34,958 bases of DNA, taken from Firmicutes bacterium CAG:145 (lineage in GTDB: Bacteria > Bacillota > Clostridia > Peptostreptococcales > Anaerovoracaceae). Both the position numbers and the translations under genes were made by a program. The stretch is from contig FR882591.1 of the NCBI GenBank assembly GCA_000435715.1, positions 20,568 through 55,525 of the forward strand. Direction: 5' to 3'. Shown one piece after another: positions 1 to 8,181 of this stretch (position 1 is its first letter; each line of letters begins with the position of its first letter). The notes below the pieces were generated by a model, which was not told the origin of the DNA, made no database searches, and saw nothing but the letters and a program-made list of their open reading frames with translations.

Positions 1-1
1 C

Positions 2-919
2 GCCGCCATAAACTGGAGAGGTCTTCCTTCTCGCATCTTAAAGCTGTTTGATGCTGCCACTGATCTGGCTCTCATAGTTCTCATGCTGGTGATAGGTCTT
101 AACATAGGTACCAGTGAAAAAGTCATGAGCAACTTAGGCGTCATAGGGTTCAACTGTCTGGTCATTTCCCTTTCTGCCATAGCAGTCAGCGTCCTTTTAG
201 TCTTGCTGGCAGAAAAGACGATAATGCCTTTAGAAGAAATACGTCTTAAGCTGGCAGAAGAAAAAGGAGACGACCAGAGCGAGCCTCCATCTACGGGCTT
301 TTCGCCCCTTATAGTCATAATGCCTCTTTGTATCGCAGGAGGCATAATTTTGGGTTATCTTGTATTCTCCGACATCCCGCCGAGCCTGCTGGATACAGTA
401 CTCACCGTATCTCTCGTCTTCCTGTATACGGGCGTAGGGGTAAGTATCGGATCTAACAAAGAGGTCTTTTCGTATATCAGAAAACTTGGCCTGAGGATAA
501 TTTTCATGCCTGCGGCTATCTTTACAGGCTGTATCGCCGGAGGTTTTCTCAGCGGTCTGATTCTGGGTGTACCGGCAGAGTGGTCGGTTCTGTCTGCAGG
601 CGGAATGGGTTATTACAGCCTGACGGGAGCGTTTCTCACCGAAAACTTCGGAATCGAGGCGGGAACCTACGGTTTCATAGTCAACGTATCGCGAGACGTC
701 TTTACCGTCATCCTACTGCCTCTCCTGTCAAAGGTAAGCAAAGGCAGCCCCATCGCTTCGGGAGCTGCCGGCTGTATGGATACTATGTTGGTTCCCGTCA
801 CTAAAACAGTAGGGCCTGAGCTGGGCATGGTGGCCCTCATAAGCGGCAGCATCCTGACTTTTGTAGTTCCTGTATGGCTTTCGGCAGGCATGGCTGTCAT
901 TGAACAGATATGTCAGTAA
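2..919 (+). CDS. LysO-type lysine exporter (DUF340 family), 5' end missing
   Basis: The open frame runs in from the left edge, so the start is outside the window; the first ATG seen (83) lies in the middle of a hydrophobic segment and is probably not the true start. The visible part is strongly hydrophobic with several membrane segments. A Gly-rich GGMGYYSLTGAF segment, an EAGTYGFIVNVSRD segment and a CMDTMLVPVTKTVGPE segment near the C-terminus match the conserved half of the LysO/YbjE family, which exports lysine and toxic analogues across the cytoplasmic membrane. The gene converges on the MATE gene and their ends overlap by 7 bp with no terminator between them. The family call is firm; the lysine substrate is inferred from E. 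coli LysO only. Confidence 0.8.
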   Translation, partial: AAINWRGLPSRILKLFDAATDLALIVLMLVIGLNIGTSEKVMSNLGVIGFNCLVISLSAIAVSVLLVLLAEKTIMPLEEIRLKLAEEKGDDQSEPPSTGFSPLIVIMPLCIAGGIILGYLVFSDIPPSLLDTVLTVSLVFLYTGVGVSIGSNKEVFSYIRKLGLRIIFMPAAIFTGCIAGGFLSGLILGVPAEWSVLSAGGMGYYSLTGAFLTENFGIEAGTYGFIVNVSRDVFTVILLPLLSKVSKGSPIASGAAGCMDTMLVPVTKTVGPELGMVALISGSILTFVVPVWLSAGMAVIEQICQ

Positions 920-2244
920 CCGTAGACTTTTCTGTATTTTATTATCATCCAGACGGCTACAACGGCTGCGATTATCTCCGCCGCCGGAAGAGCCCACCAG
1001 ACTCCGTCGAGGCCGAAGATCTCGGGCAGTAACAGCAGCGCCCCCGCTTCCAGGACAAAGGTCCTGAGCATGGAGATGAGGGCGGAAATCTTTCCGTTAT
1101 TGAGAGCCGTAAAAAACCCGGAAGCAAATATGTTAAGTCCGCTAAACAGTATGCTTATGGCGATTATTCTGAAACCGTAGATCATCAGTTCCGAAAGGAC
1201 CGGGTCTTTTGAAGCAAATATCCACACCAGCAGTCCGTCGAAGATTTCCGCCAGGGCAAACATAGTCCCGGAGAATATGACGACGATCTTAATGGAAATA
1301 TTAAAAGTCTTCTTTATATTATCTCGATTCTCGGCGCCGTAGTTATAGCTTACCACAGGTGAAATTCCCGATACAAAGCCGAAAAATACGGCTATGAATA
1401 TGAATTGGAGATATAAGATGGCGCTTATGGCCGCCACGCCTTTCTCTCCCACCAGCGACATCATCTGAAGGTTGAACAGGGTAGTAGTTATGGCGCTGGC
1501 AAGGTTGGACACCATTTCTGAGGATCCGTTTCCCATGGCCTTCAAGAATTCTCTTCCCCTCCACACAGGTTTTTCGAAATGAAGCAAGCTTTTTTTATTG
1601 AAAAATACCGTCAGAGGGACTAAGCCTCCCACCACCATCCCGGTCACCGACGCCGCCGCTGCGCCTGTAAGCCCCCATCCTAAAACGCCTACGAAAAGCA
1701 GATCCAGCACTATATTGGTGACGCCTGCCCCTATCGAGAGCCACAATCCCATGCCCGGTCTGTCTGCCGTCACCAGATAACTCTGAAAGAGTACCTGCAT
1801 GACCCAGATAGGTCCTCCTATGATTATTACGCTTCCGTATTCGACGCAATAAGGCAGCAGCTTTTCATCTGCGCCCAGCATCATATATATCTGCTCGTCG
1901 AACATCAAAAAAGCGGCTGTAAGGGCTATGATAGCGGCCACGTTCACGATCACCGTGAGAGACATGAAGCTGTTAGCCTCATGGGTTTTGCCTTCTCCCA
2001 GCTTTTTGCCTATTATGGCGTTGCTTCCCGCCGACAGCATAAAAGCCAGCGCCATGCACACGTTCAGCACCGGATAGACTATATTTATAGCGGATAATCC
2101 TAAACTGCCAACAAAGTTTGATACTACTATGCCGTCTACTATGCTGTACATTGATACGAATACCATCCTTATCATCGTAGGCACGGTGAAGATCAGCATA
2201 GTCTTCATATTTATTTCTCTGCGGTATATGAGGTTCTCTTTCAT
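913..2244 (-). CDS. MATE family multidrug efflux transporter
   Basis: The product is 443 aa, the usual MATE length, with about twelve hydrophobic segments in two similar halves. The N-terminal region has the MATE pattern IFTVPTMIRMVF followed by SNFVGSLGLSAINIVYPV, and the second half carries SGISPVVSYNYGAEN, the usual GISPLISYNYGAK-like motif. MATE proteins are cation-driven antiporters that export drugs or metabolites; the substrate cannot be predicted. The ATG at 2244 is preceded by GAAGGAAG at good spacing; a second possible start is Met13. It is transcribed from a sigma-A-like promoter at 2279-2307, back to back with spoIIID. Confidence 0.9.
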   Translation of the reverse strand: MKENLIYRREINMKTMLIFTVPTMIRMVFVSMYSIVDGIVVSNFVGSLGLSAINIVYPVLNVCMALAFMLSAGSNAIIGKKLGEGKTHEANSFMSLTVIVNVAAIIALTAAFLMFDEQIYMMLGADEKLLPYCVEYGSVIIIGGPIWVMQVLFQSYLVTADRPGMGLWLSIGAGVTNIVLDLLFVGVLGWGLTGAAAASVTGMVVGGLVPLTVFFNKKSLLHFEKPVWRGREFLKAMGNGSSEMVSNLASAITTTLFNLQMMSLVGEKGVAAISAILYLQFIFIAVFFGFVSGISPVVSYNYGAENRDNIKKTFNISIKIVVIFSGTMFALAEIFDGLLVWIFASKDPVLSELMIYGFRIIAISILFSGLNIFASGFFTALNNGKISALISMLRTFVLEAGALLLLPEIFGLDGVWWALPAAEIIAAVVAVWMIIKYRKVYGY

Positions 2245-2278
2245 ATATCTCTTCCTTCGTATCTTTTCTTCCTGTTAT

Positions 2279-2307
2279 ATTATGCCTTTATTATCTGATA
2301 AATTCAA
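2279..2307 (-). promoter_or_regulatory. sigma-A promoter of the MATE gene
   Basis: Read on the minus strand: TTGAAT, 17 bp, CATAAT, ending about 35 bp before the start codon. It is tightly packed against the probable sporulation promoter of spoIIID on the other strand. Confidence 0.6.
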
Positions 2308-2309
2308 CA

Positions 2310-2337
2310 TCATATTTTGCCAGCCGCCGCATATATT
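2310..2337 (+). promoter_or_regulatory. probable sigma-E promoter of spoIIID
   Basis: TCATATT, 13 bp, CATATATT resembles the mother-cell sigma-E consensus (KMATATT, 13-15 bp, CATAYAMT). It lies about 35 bp before the spoIIID start. In B. subtilis spoIIID is a sigma-E gene, so position and biology agree. The match is by eye. Confidence 0.5.
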
Positions 2338-2372
2338 GTCTTAACGAATAAATAAGGAGCGTGTGTCTTGCA

Positions 2373-2630
2373 ATGAAGGATTACATAGAAGAAAGAGTTT
2401 TGGAGTTAGCTCACTACATAATCAATACCAATTCCACCGTCAGATCTACGGCCAAAAAATTTAGAGTGAGCAAGTCCACCGTACACAAAGATGTCACCGA
2501 AAGACTCCTTGAAATAAATCCGGGGCTTGCTTCTGAAGTCAAGGAAGTCCTGGAAAACAACAAGGCCGAGCGTCATTTGAGGGGCGGCATGGCGACGAGA
2601 GAAAAATACAAATCCGCAAAAGAAAAATAA
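2373..2630 (+). CDS. spoIIID: Stage III sporulation transcriptional regulator SpoIIID
   Basis: The product is an 85-residue DNA-binding protein of the mother cell. The region VRSTAKKFRVSKSTVHKDVTERL is the helix-turn-helix, followed by the family signature INPGLASEVKEVLENNKAERHLRGG and a basic tail, all collinear with B. subtilis SpoIIID. An upstream GTG (2361) gives four more codons, but the ribosome binding site AAGGAG (2354-2359) ends 1 nt before it. The ATG at 2373 fits both spacing and family N-terminus (M-x-DYI.ER). SpoIIID represses and activates genes during engulfment, so the gene shows that the host is a spore former. It is monocistronic: a terminator follows directly. Confidence 0.95.
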   Translation: MKDYIEERVLELAHYIINTNSTVRSTAKKFRVSKSTVHKDVTERLLEINPGLASEVKEVLENNKAERHLRGGMATREKYKSAKEK

Positions 2631-2651
2631 ACGGCCCAAGGCCGTTTTTTG
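2631..2651 (+). terminator. terminator of spoIIID
   Basis: ACGGCC / CAA loop / GGCCGT followed by a run of T, starting right after the stop codon. Confidence 0.9.
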
Positions 2652-2652
2652 T

Positions 2653-2681
2653 TTGCAAATCTGCCCGTGCTGCAATATAAT
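2653..2681 (+). promoter_or_regulatory. sigma-A promoter of the threonine-aldolase-like gene
   Basis: TTGCAA, 17 bp, TATAAT; the -10 is about 40 bp before the start codon at 2722 and just downstream of the spoIIID terminator. Confidence 0.75.
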
Positions 2682-2721
2682 TGATCTATAGGTCACATCT
2701 GATTTATGGGAGGTTTTATAA

Positions 2722-3744
2722 ATGATTTATTTCAGAAGCGATTACAGTCTTGGGGCTCATCCGAAAGTGATGGAAGCTCTGATGGCTACCAATATGGAAC
2801 ATACCGACGGATATGCTCTGGACCGTTTTTCTCTCGATACTGCCGATATGATACGAGAACTGATAGGAAAATCAGACGCTCACGTTCACTTTCTCGTCGG
2901 AGGAACGCCCACCAACACCATTCTCATAGCGGCTGCTCTGAGACCATACGAAGGAGCTATTTCGGCCGATTCGGGACATATATACGTTCACGAGACGGGG
3001 TCCGTAGAGGCGACAGGTCACCGCGTATTTGCAGCGCCTACAGAAGACGGCAAACTTCGCCCAAAAGATGTGGAAAAAGTATTGCTTCATCACGAAGATG
3101 AACATACGGCAATGCCTAAACTCGTCTATATAACCCACCCTACGGAAAACGGCGGCGTATATACAAAAGCAGAATTGACAGCTCTTCGTGATTGCTGCGA
3201 CAAGCACGGACTGTATCTGTACATGGACGGCGCCAGACTTGGCACGGCCCTCACATGGCCGGGCAGCGATCTGTCTCTAAAGGACATCGCAAATCTCTGC
3301 GACGCCTTTTATATAGGAGGCACCAAGATCGGAGCTCTGTTTGGAGAAGCTCTGATAATACTAAATGATCAGATAGACGATCATTTCAGATATATGGTTA
3401 AGCGCGCATGCGCTCTCCTGGCCAAGGGAAGGCTCATCGCCATTCAGCTCAACGCCCTTCTCGAGGGAGGAGAAGACTCTCTATACTATGAGCTGTCACG
3501 CCACGAAAACAGGCTGGCTATAAAACTGGCAGAAGGAGTTGAGAAAAAAGGCTATAAGCTGTGGATACCTCATCAGACCAACCAGGTATTCGTCATCGTT
3601 CCAAACGATAAGATAGCCGAATTGGAGAAAGATTTCTTCTTCTATACCTGGGCTCCTTATGATGAGCAAAACTCCGTCATAAGGCTCGTAATAAGCTGGG
3701 GAAGCACCGATGAAGACGTGGAGGCTCTGCTGTCAGCCCTTTAA
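2722..3744 (+). CDS. Low-specificity L-threonine aldolase-like PLP enzyme
   Basis: The product is 340 aa, fold-type I PLP-dependent, of the beta-eliminating lyase family (aromatic amino acid beta-lyase/threonine aldolase). Family marks are the N-terminal RSDYSLGAHPKVMEAL, the VGGTPTN phosphate-binding turn near residue 60, YMDGARLG with the PLP-ring Asp at 169, and GGTKIGALFGEA with the Schiff-base Lys at 202. Threonine aldolases cleave L-threonine or allo-threonine to glycine and acetaldehyde in the cytoplasm. GGGAGG precedes the ATG. The gene is monocistronic between its own promoter and terminator. It converges on homoserine dehydrogenase, which lies upstream of threonine synthesis; a metabolic link is possible but not shown. 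Confidence 0.85.
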   Translation: MIYFRSDYSLGAHPKVMEALMATNMEHTDGYALDRFSLDTADMIRELIGKSDAHVHFLVGGTPTNTILIAAALRPYEGAISADSGHIYVHETGSVEATGHRVFAAPTEDGKLRPKDVEKVLLHHEDEHTAMPKLVYITHPTENGGVYTKAELTALRDCCDKHGLYLYMDGARLGTALTWPGSDLSLKDIANLCDAFYIGGTKIGALFGEALIILNDQIDDHFRYMVKRACALLAKGRLIAIQLNALLEGGEDSLYYELSRHENRLAIKLAEGVEKKGYKLWIPHQTNQVFVIVPNDKIAELEKDFFFYTWAPYDEQNSVIRLVISWGSTDEDVEALLSAL

Positions 3745-3760
3745 AATAAAAAAATCGAAA

Positions 3761-3792
3761 GCCCCGGATCTAAAGAGCCGGGGCGTCATTTT
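3761..3792. terminator. shared terminator between convergent genes
   Basis: GCCCCGG, 10-nt loop, CCGGGGC. The plus side is followed by a short T stretch; on the minus strand the hairpin is followed by a longer T-rich run (complement of 3741-3757), so it probably serves both the aldolase-like gene and hom. Confidence 0.75.
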
Positions 3793-3822
3793 CTCGCCGA
3801 TTCTCGCCGAGATTCTCTCCGA
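3791..3822. repeat. short 10-bp tandem repeat
   Basis: TTCTCGCCGA occurs twice in direct succession (3791-3810), with a third degenerate copy at 3813-3822, in the short space between the shared terminator and the end of hom. No function is evident. Confidence 0.6.
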
Positions 3823-3833
3823 TTTTAATTGTC

Positions 3834-4859
3834 CTATTCGCCGAGTACTCTCAGCAGATCACCGAAGATTCCGTAAGCAGTCTGCTCTATTTCCGGTTCG
3901 TGCTCCACTATAGTTATCTTCTTCATCAGGTCAGTAGTAATGGATACGGCAGAGGTGGTGCTGTCTATAGAGGCCAGAAGATGTCCTTTGGGAATTTCCT
4001 CCGGACCCACGCGAGCTCTCACTCTTCCGTCTTCGTCACGCTGACCTGAGCACAAAAGTTTTATCACATTGCCCCGTTCTTCTGCTTTTCTTATATCCTC
4101 AAGGGTTATATCTTCTATGCCCTTTCTCTCCACCATATCCGGCGTCATATGGGCGTCCATGAGGACGTTGAGCAAAGCTGTGATCTTTGCAGCGGCATCA
4201 TATCCTTCTATATCCATAGCAGGATCAGCCTCTATGAATCCCCTGCTGCGGCCCCTTGCCATTATATCGTCATATTCCGCGCCTTTAGCCATCTCCTCGA
4301 GGATAAAGTTGGTGGTGCTGTTCAATATGCCGGAGACCTCTGTGACGCGCGCCAATTTCAGAGTCTTTTCTGCAAGGTTGAAGACAGGAGTCCCATCCAT
4401 CACCGTAGTCTCGTAGAAAAACCTACATCCCTTCTGAGCTGCCTTTTCTTTGAGATCTGCGAATTTCCATGCGACAGGCCCCTTGTTTGCAGTTATGACA
4501 TCCTTGCCTCTTTCAAAGGCCGCCTCTATATGAGATATGGCCGGCTGTCCCGTAAATATATCCAGAGGAGTCATCTCTATAAGCACATCGTAATCCGCCT
4601 GCTTGGCTATCTCAAGAGCCGACAGCTCAGATAGATTCTTATCATCCAATAGCCTACCGGTCTTCTCTGACTTACGGAGGATATCGGCAATGTCAAGCCC
4701 CTCCTCGGACACAAGGGAGCCTCTTGATCTGGTAGAAACAGCTGTTACGACGACGTCGCTTGCGTATTCTTCTCTTATTATATCTAGTTTCTCAAGAAGA
4801 AGCCGGGTAAAGGCTTTTCCTGCGTTTCCAAATCCCAATAGAGCCAGTTTCTTCTTCAT
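3834..4859 (-). CDS. hom: Homoserine dehydrogenase (short form, no ACT domain)
   Basis: Homoserine dehydrogenase reduces aspartate semialdehyde to homoserine with NAD(P)H, the branch point to threonine and methionine. The product is 341 aa. A Rossmann nucleotide site GFGNAGKAF lies at residues 9-17, ITANKGPVA carries the conserved Lys126, and the catalytic domain holds GILNSTTNFIL and the EADPAMDIEGYDAAAKI segment. Many bacterial enzymes are over 400 aa with a C-terminal ACT domain for threonine feedback; this one stops before it, so allosteric control is probably absent or different. It starts 12 nt after the stop of the HutD-like gene with a good GAGGAAG site, so the two are likely co-transcribed. 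Confidence 0.9.
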   Translation of the reverse strand: MKKKLALLGFGNAGKAFTRLLLEKLDIIREEYASDVVVTAVSTRSRGSLVSEEGLDIADILRKSEKTGRLLDDKNLSELSALEIAKQADYDVLIEMTPLDIFTGQPAISHIEAAFERGKDVITANKGPVAWKFADLKEKAAQKGCRFFYETTVMDGTPVFNLAEKTLKLARVTEVSGILNSTTNFILEEMAKGAEYDDIMARGRSRGFIEADPAMDIEGYDAAAKITALLNVLMDAHMTPDMVERKGIEDITLEDIRKAEERGNVIKLLCSGQRDEDGRVRARVGPEEIPKGHLLASIDSTTSAVSITTDLMKKITIVEHEPEIEQTAYGIFGDLLRVLGE

Positions 4860-4871
4860 CTCTCTTCCTCA

Positions 4872-5954
4872 TCATTCATCTCTGCCCAAGTTCTTTCCGC
4901 TGTTTTTATATTTCTTCAGCACCTTTTCGAGCCTTTCATTGGAGCCCAGTTCTTCTTCTCTTACTCTCTGTTCATAAGGCGTCAGGTTCTCCACTTTTTT
5001 TATATGTTTTCTTACCGGCTTAGGCACCACCAGCATGTACATCAGCGGCGTGATGAGTATGCTGTCTATCGCAAGCCATCCTAATATAGATATCAGCACT
5101 GCCGCCTCAGAAGAAAAAGTCTGAGCTGCATATATCCCTATGGCCATAGCTCCTATGAAAAACACTATCATCGGTATATAGAATCTCTCGATCTTTCTTA
5201 TGGCCTTGCTCAGAGCCTGGTCAAACCATGTGGTCTTAAGGCTCTTCAGCATATATTTAGCCCATTTGAACTGTACGTTTGCCAGATAGACGCAGCATTT
5301 AAAGTCGTCAAAAGAAGCTTTTTCGGCAGGAATTATCTCCGGTCCCACCTGTCCTTGCATATCGTCATAGCATATGACAGATCTTATAACCGTTCCTTCT
5401 CCCATGACAGAATACTCGGCCTTCTCCCCCTCTTCAAATTCAAGGGTCAAAAGCTGGCCTTCTCTAACCATTATGCTGTCTGTCCCTTTAGTGATGAGGC
5501 AATACCCGTCTTCGCAGAATAGAGCGTGGGTCGTATTGGATCTGCTGCCAGATATGGGAGCCGACTGAGGACTGCTTTCTTCTTTCGGAAAGATGACATC
5601 CACAAATCCATCGCATCCCTTGCGGACCATCAGATTGAACCCTCTGATCTTTCCGAAGCTCCTGGTCTTCCATGACCCGTCGAATCTGTCCTGCTCCAAT
5701 GGCGCAAGCCTCGCAACTCTCTGACCCTCGTAGCTCAGAACCGTTTCTCCCTCGAGTATCAGAAGTACTCTGCCATAATCCGGCAGCCTTGAAAAATCAG
5801 ATTCTTCGGACTCTATGGAATCTACGCTTATCCTCCATATAAAATCTCTGTTAAGATATTCGGCCGTGGCGGGAAATACTGCCAGCTCCCGGGCAGTTCC
5901 TCCCATGTGCTCTGAAGTCTTGTAATCGGCTTCTTTATAAAGGGTGTGCTTCAT
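4872..5954 (-). CDS. HutD/Ves-domain protein fused to a two-helix membrane domain
   Basis: The product is 360 aa. Residues 1-200 match the HutD/Ves cupin-like family: MGGTARELAVFP near 17-28, FIWRISVDSI at 38-47, SRLPDYGRVLLILEG at 55-69, and LAPLEQDRFDG at 83-93. HutD proteins are two-cupin proteins often linked to histidine use, with no firmly defined reaction. Here an amphipathic linker follows (about 215-255), then two hydrophobic helices (about 259-278 and 285-310) and a charged tail with a coiled-coil look. Canonical HutD is about 190 aa and soluble, so this is a fusion. There are no hut genes nearby; the downstream partner is hom. AGGAG precedes the ATG and a good promoter lies at 5993-6021. 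Confidence 0.75.
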   Translation of the reverse strand: MKHTLYKEADYKTSEHMGGTARELAVFPATAEYLNRDFIWRISVDSIESEESDFSRLPDYGRVLLILEGETVLSYEGQRVARLAPLEQDRFDGSWKTRSFGKIRGFNLMVRKGCDGFVDVIFPKEESSPQSAPISGSRSNTTHALFCEDGYCLITKGTDSIMVREGQLLTLEFEEGEKAEYSVMGEGTVIRSVICYDDMQGQVGPEIIPAEKASFDDFKCCVYLANVQFKWAKYMLKSLKTTWFDQALSKAIRKIERFYIPMIVFFIGAMAIGIYAAQTFSSEAAVLISILGWLAIDSILITPLMYMLVVPKPVRKHIKKVENLTPYEQRVREEELGSNERLEKVLKKYKNSGKNLGRDE

Positions 5955-5992
5955 TTTTTCTCCTATTTTTTATCTGATTCTCTTTTGTTTAA

Positions 5993-6021
5993 ATTATAAC
6001 ATATTTTGCTGCCGAGTCCAA
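5993..6021 (-). promoter_or_regulatory. sigma-A promoter of the hutD-like/hom pair
   Basis: Minus strand TTGGAC, 17 bp, TATAAT. Its -35 box lies 4 bp from the -35 box of the divergent promoter at 6026-6054, so the two promoters stand back to back. Confidence 0.8.
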
Positions 6022-6025
6022 TCCC

Positions 6026-6054
6026 TTGTTTTCTAAGGAGAATTGTTATATAAT
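6026..6054 (+). promoter_or_regulatory. sigma-A promoter of the acyltransferase-like/C_GCAxxG pair
   Basis: TTGTTT, 17 bp, TATAAT; the start codon is about 40 bp downstream. Confidence 0.75.
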
Positions 6055-6096
6055 ATTTGATGTTGTTTGAAGACAAATTATATTGGGGGAAATTAA

Positions 6097-6969
6097 ATGT
6101 ACAGAACTGACGGATATAGGATCGTTTCCGACGACCCTATGTATGAGATTGCAGCTTTTGTAATGGACAAAAGGTATGACGCCAGCAACTACATCAAACA
6201 GGACATAAACTTGGATTTGTTGCAGAATTACATAAGAAAATGCAGACAAAAGGGAATTTCAATGAGTCACATGGCTATCATAATAGCCGGATATATAAGG
6301 CTTGTATCTCAGAACCCTCATTTGAACAGGTTCGTGATAAACAAACGTATCTATGCCCGCAACCATTTCTGTGTTTCTTTCGTTACGCTGACTCAGACTA
6401 AAGCGGGAAGCACTGTTGCAAAGGTATATTTCGATCTCGATGATGATATTTTTACGGTGAATAAAAAGCTCAGCGACGTCATAGAAAAGATCCAGGATTC
6501 CACGGTGGAGTCATCTATGGACAGATTGGCAAAGAAACTGGTCAGGGTACCCGGACTTCTAAGCGTAGCGGTAGGCTTTTTTAAGTTTCTCGATAAATTC
6601 TTCGTCTTACCTTTCAGCATCGTAGATGCAAGCCCTTTCCACACTTCGCTCTTTGTCACCAATTTGGCTTCCATAAGAGCCGGCGCAGCGTATCACCACT
6701 TGTATCAATTCGGTACCACCGGTATTTTCGTCTCTTTAGGACAGCCTTCTAAAAAGCTTTTTAAGAACGGGGAGACTATCGAAGAGCATAAAGTCATGGA
6801 AATGGGCATAACCACCGACGAACGGATCGCAGACGGTCATTATTACAGCAGGTGTTTTAAAGAATTGAAAAAATACTACTGCAACCCGGAGATCCTCGAG
6901 AAGAAGCCTGAATCTATAATAAGAGATCCTGATATCAAGAAGAAAAATCCCAAGTATATTTCCAGATAG
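6097..6969 (+). CDS. 2-oxoacid dehydrogenase E2-like acyltransferase fold protein
   Basis: The product is 290 aa with the chloramphenicol-acetyltransferase/E2 catalytic fold, but has no lipoyl or E3-binding domain. Visible family marks are NPHLNRFVINKRIYARN near residues 73-89, the FHTSLFVTNLASI segment (181-193), and GITTDERIADG (237-247) at the place of the E2 motif DHRxxDG. The catalytic His of true E2 is Glu242 here, while Asp246 and Gly247 remain. I recall other Clostridia members of this group also carrying TDER at this place, so it is probably a family trait. Acyl transfer by the usual E2 chemistry is therefore doubtful. GGGGGA precedes the ATG, and the gene is followed 12 nt later by a Cys-rich protein. 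Confidence 0.75.
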   Translation: MYRTDGYRIVSDDPMYEIAAFVMDKRYDASNYIKQDINLDLLQNYIRKCRQKGISMSHMAIIIAGYIRLVSQNPHLNRFVINKRIYARNHFCVSFVTLTQTKAGSTVAKVYFDLDDDIFTVNKKLSDVIEKIQDSTVESSMDRLAKKLVRVPGLLSVAVGFFKFLDKFFVLPFSIVDASPFHTSLFVTNLASIRAGAAYHHLYQFGTTGIFVSLGQPSKKLFKNGETIEEHKVMEMGITTDERIADGHYYSRCFKELKKYYCNPEILEKKPESIIRDPDIKKKNPKYISR

Positions 6970-6981
6970 GAGAGCGGAATC

Positions 6982-7392
6982 ATGAACAGAAAAGAAATGG
7001 CCGTGATGCTTCACGGCAAAGGTTTTAACTGCGCCCAGTCTGTGGCCTGCGCATTCTGCCACGTCATGGGAGCCGATCCTGAACAGGTTTTTAAGCATGC
7101 TGAAGCTTTTGGCTTTGGTATGGGCACTATGGGTACATGCGGGGCGGTTTCAGCCATGGCTCTTGTCACCGGCATGAAACTCAGCGACGGTAATATGGAT
7201 GATCCCAAGACAAAGCGTCAGTGTTACGATATGATGAAGACTCTGACCGGTGAGTTCGAAAAAAAGAATTCTTCTATCATATGCAGCCAGTTAAAAGGAG
7301 TCGACACAGGTACTCCTCTTAGAAGCTGCAACGGCTGCATAGAAGACGCAGTTGAACTTTTGGACAAGTATCTTCTGGGAACAGAAGAGTAA
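6982..7392 (+). CDS. C_GCAxxG_C_C family protein (probable redox protein)
   Basis: The product is 136 aa and Cys-rich, matching the C_GCAxxG_C_C family: GFNCAQSV (Cys17), Cys23 and Cys26, the GMGTMGTCGAV glycine-rich core with Cys53, Cys81, ICSQLKG (Cys101) and a CNGC pair (116 and 119). The family is thought to be redox active or metal binding, and no reaction is established. It follows the acyltransferase-like gene by 12 nt with its own GGAGAG site, so both are probably made together. Family membership is fairly sure; function is unknown. Confidence 0.8.
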   Translation: MNRKEMAVMLHGKGFNCAQSVACAFCHVMGADPEQVFKHAEAFGFGMGTMGTCGAVSAMALVTGMKLSDGNMDDPKTKRQCYDMMKTLTGEFEKKNSSIICSQLKGVDTGTPLRSCNGCIEDAVELLDKYLLGTEE

Positions 7393-7406
7393 AACCGATA
7401 TTAAAG

Positions 7407-7445
7407 AAACGCCCCTACCGTGGAATTCACCGGTCAGGGGCGTTT
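7407..7445. terminator. bidirectional terminator
   Basis: AAACGCCCCT, 19-nt loop, AGGGGCGTTT between the convergent Cys-rich gene and lipoprotein gene. T runs are short on both sides. Confidence 0.7.
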
Positions 7446-7456
7446 GTCACAGGGCT

Positions 7457-8089
7457 TCAGCCTTCAAAAGTTATCGATATGATATCTACAGCTTCTAATT
7501 TCTTTATAGCCTCCTCATCAACGGGGCCTTTTATTTTTATATCATCGTCCGCCTCCATTGCGGCGAACACACACAGCTGGTACTGCTGTCCCGTCTCAAG
7601 TTCTTGCTCCGCGATAACGGACTGCTGAATCAACTGGCTATCTCCGGTACTTTCAGATATTTTCGTTCCATCGACGACGTCCCGACCGTTTTCTGTAGTA
7701 CATACTATGTTATATTGATTATTTCCTGTACCGTACACTGCAATAACCCCATGATCCGGCGACCTGTAGCTTTCTGAAAAACTCTTATCAAGAAGTTTTA
7801 TATCGCCTGTCAACTCTCCATTTTTATATGAAGTCTGTCTTATTTCAAAGCCGGAAGCGCCGCCCGGGGCATCATACTCGCAGAGACAATATACGGCCAA
7901 ATCGGGGCTCAGAAAATATCCGACAGCCTCCACCTGGTCTTCTGTAAGTTCTACGGGAGAAATTTTTTCAACTACATCAGAAGCCCCGTTTTCTGTGTTT
8001 TCATTATCTTGAGAACCGTCGGAAGTTTCGCAGCCTGTCATAAAGATAATACAGAGGAGCATCGTCAAAAAAGCAATTTTCTTCTTCAT
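7457..8089 (-). CDS. Hypothetical lipoprotein
   Basis: The product is 210 aa. A lipoprotein signal peptide is clear: MKKK, a hydrophobic stretch, then FMTGC with the lipidated Cys20. An acidic, Asn/Ser-rich linker follows (about 21-45), then a soluble domain with no family I recognise. A ribosome binding site GAAAGGAAG precedes the ATG and a possible promoter lies at 8154-8181. It is monocistronic. The protein should sit on the outer face of the membrane; nothing in the sequence suggests a ligand. Confidence 0.75.
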   Translation of the reverse strand: MKKKIAFLTMLLCIIFMTGCETSDGSQDNENTENGASDVVEKISPVELTEDQVEAVGYFLSPDLAVYCLCEYDAPGGASGFEIRQTSYKNGELTGDIKLLDKSFSESYRSPDHGVIAVYGTGNNQYNIVCTTENGRDVVDGTKISESTGDSQLIQQSVIAEQELETGQQYQLCVFAAMEADDDIKIKGPVDEEAIKKLEAVDIISITFEG

Positions 8090-8153
8090 TTTTTCTTCCT
8101 TTCTCTTCTTAAGATATTTAAATCAGTATATTCTTTAACATATCTTTATTCAC

Positions 8154-8181
8154 ATTATGCATCTTTTTAATCTTTTGTAAA
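8154..8181 (-). promoter_or_regulatory. possible promoter of the lipoprotein gene
   Basis: Minus strand TTTACA, 16 bp, CATAAT, about 65 bp before the start codon. The rest of 8090-8328 is AT-rich noncoding sequence in which I see nothing else. Confidence 0.45.
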
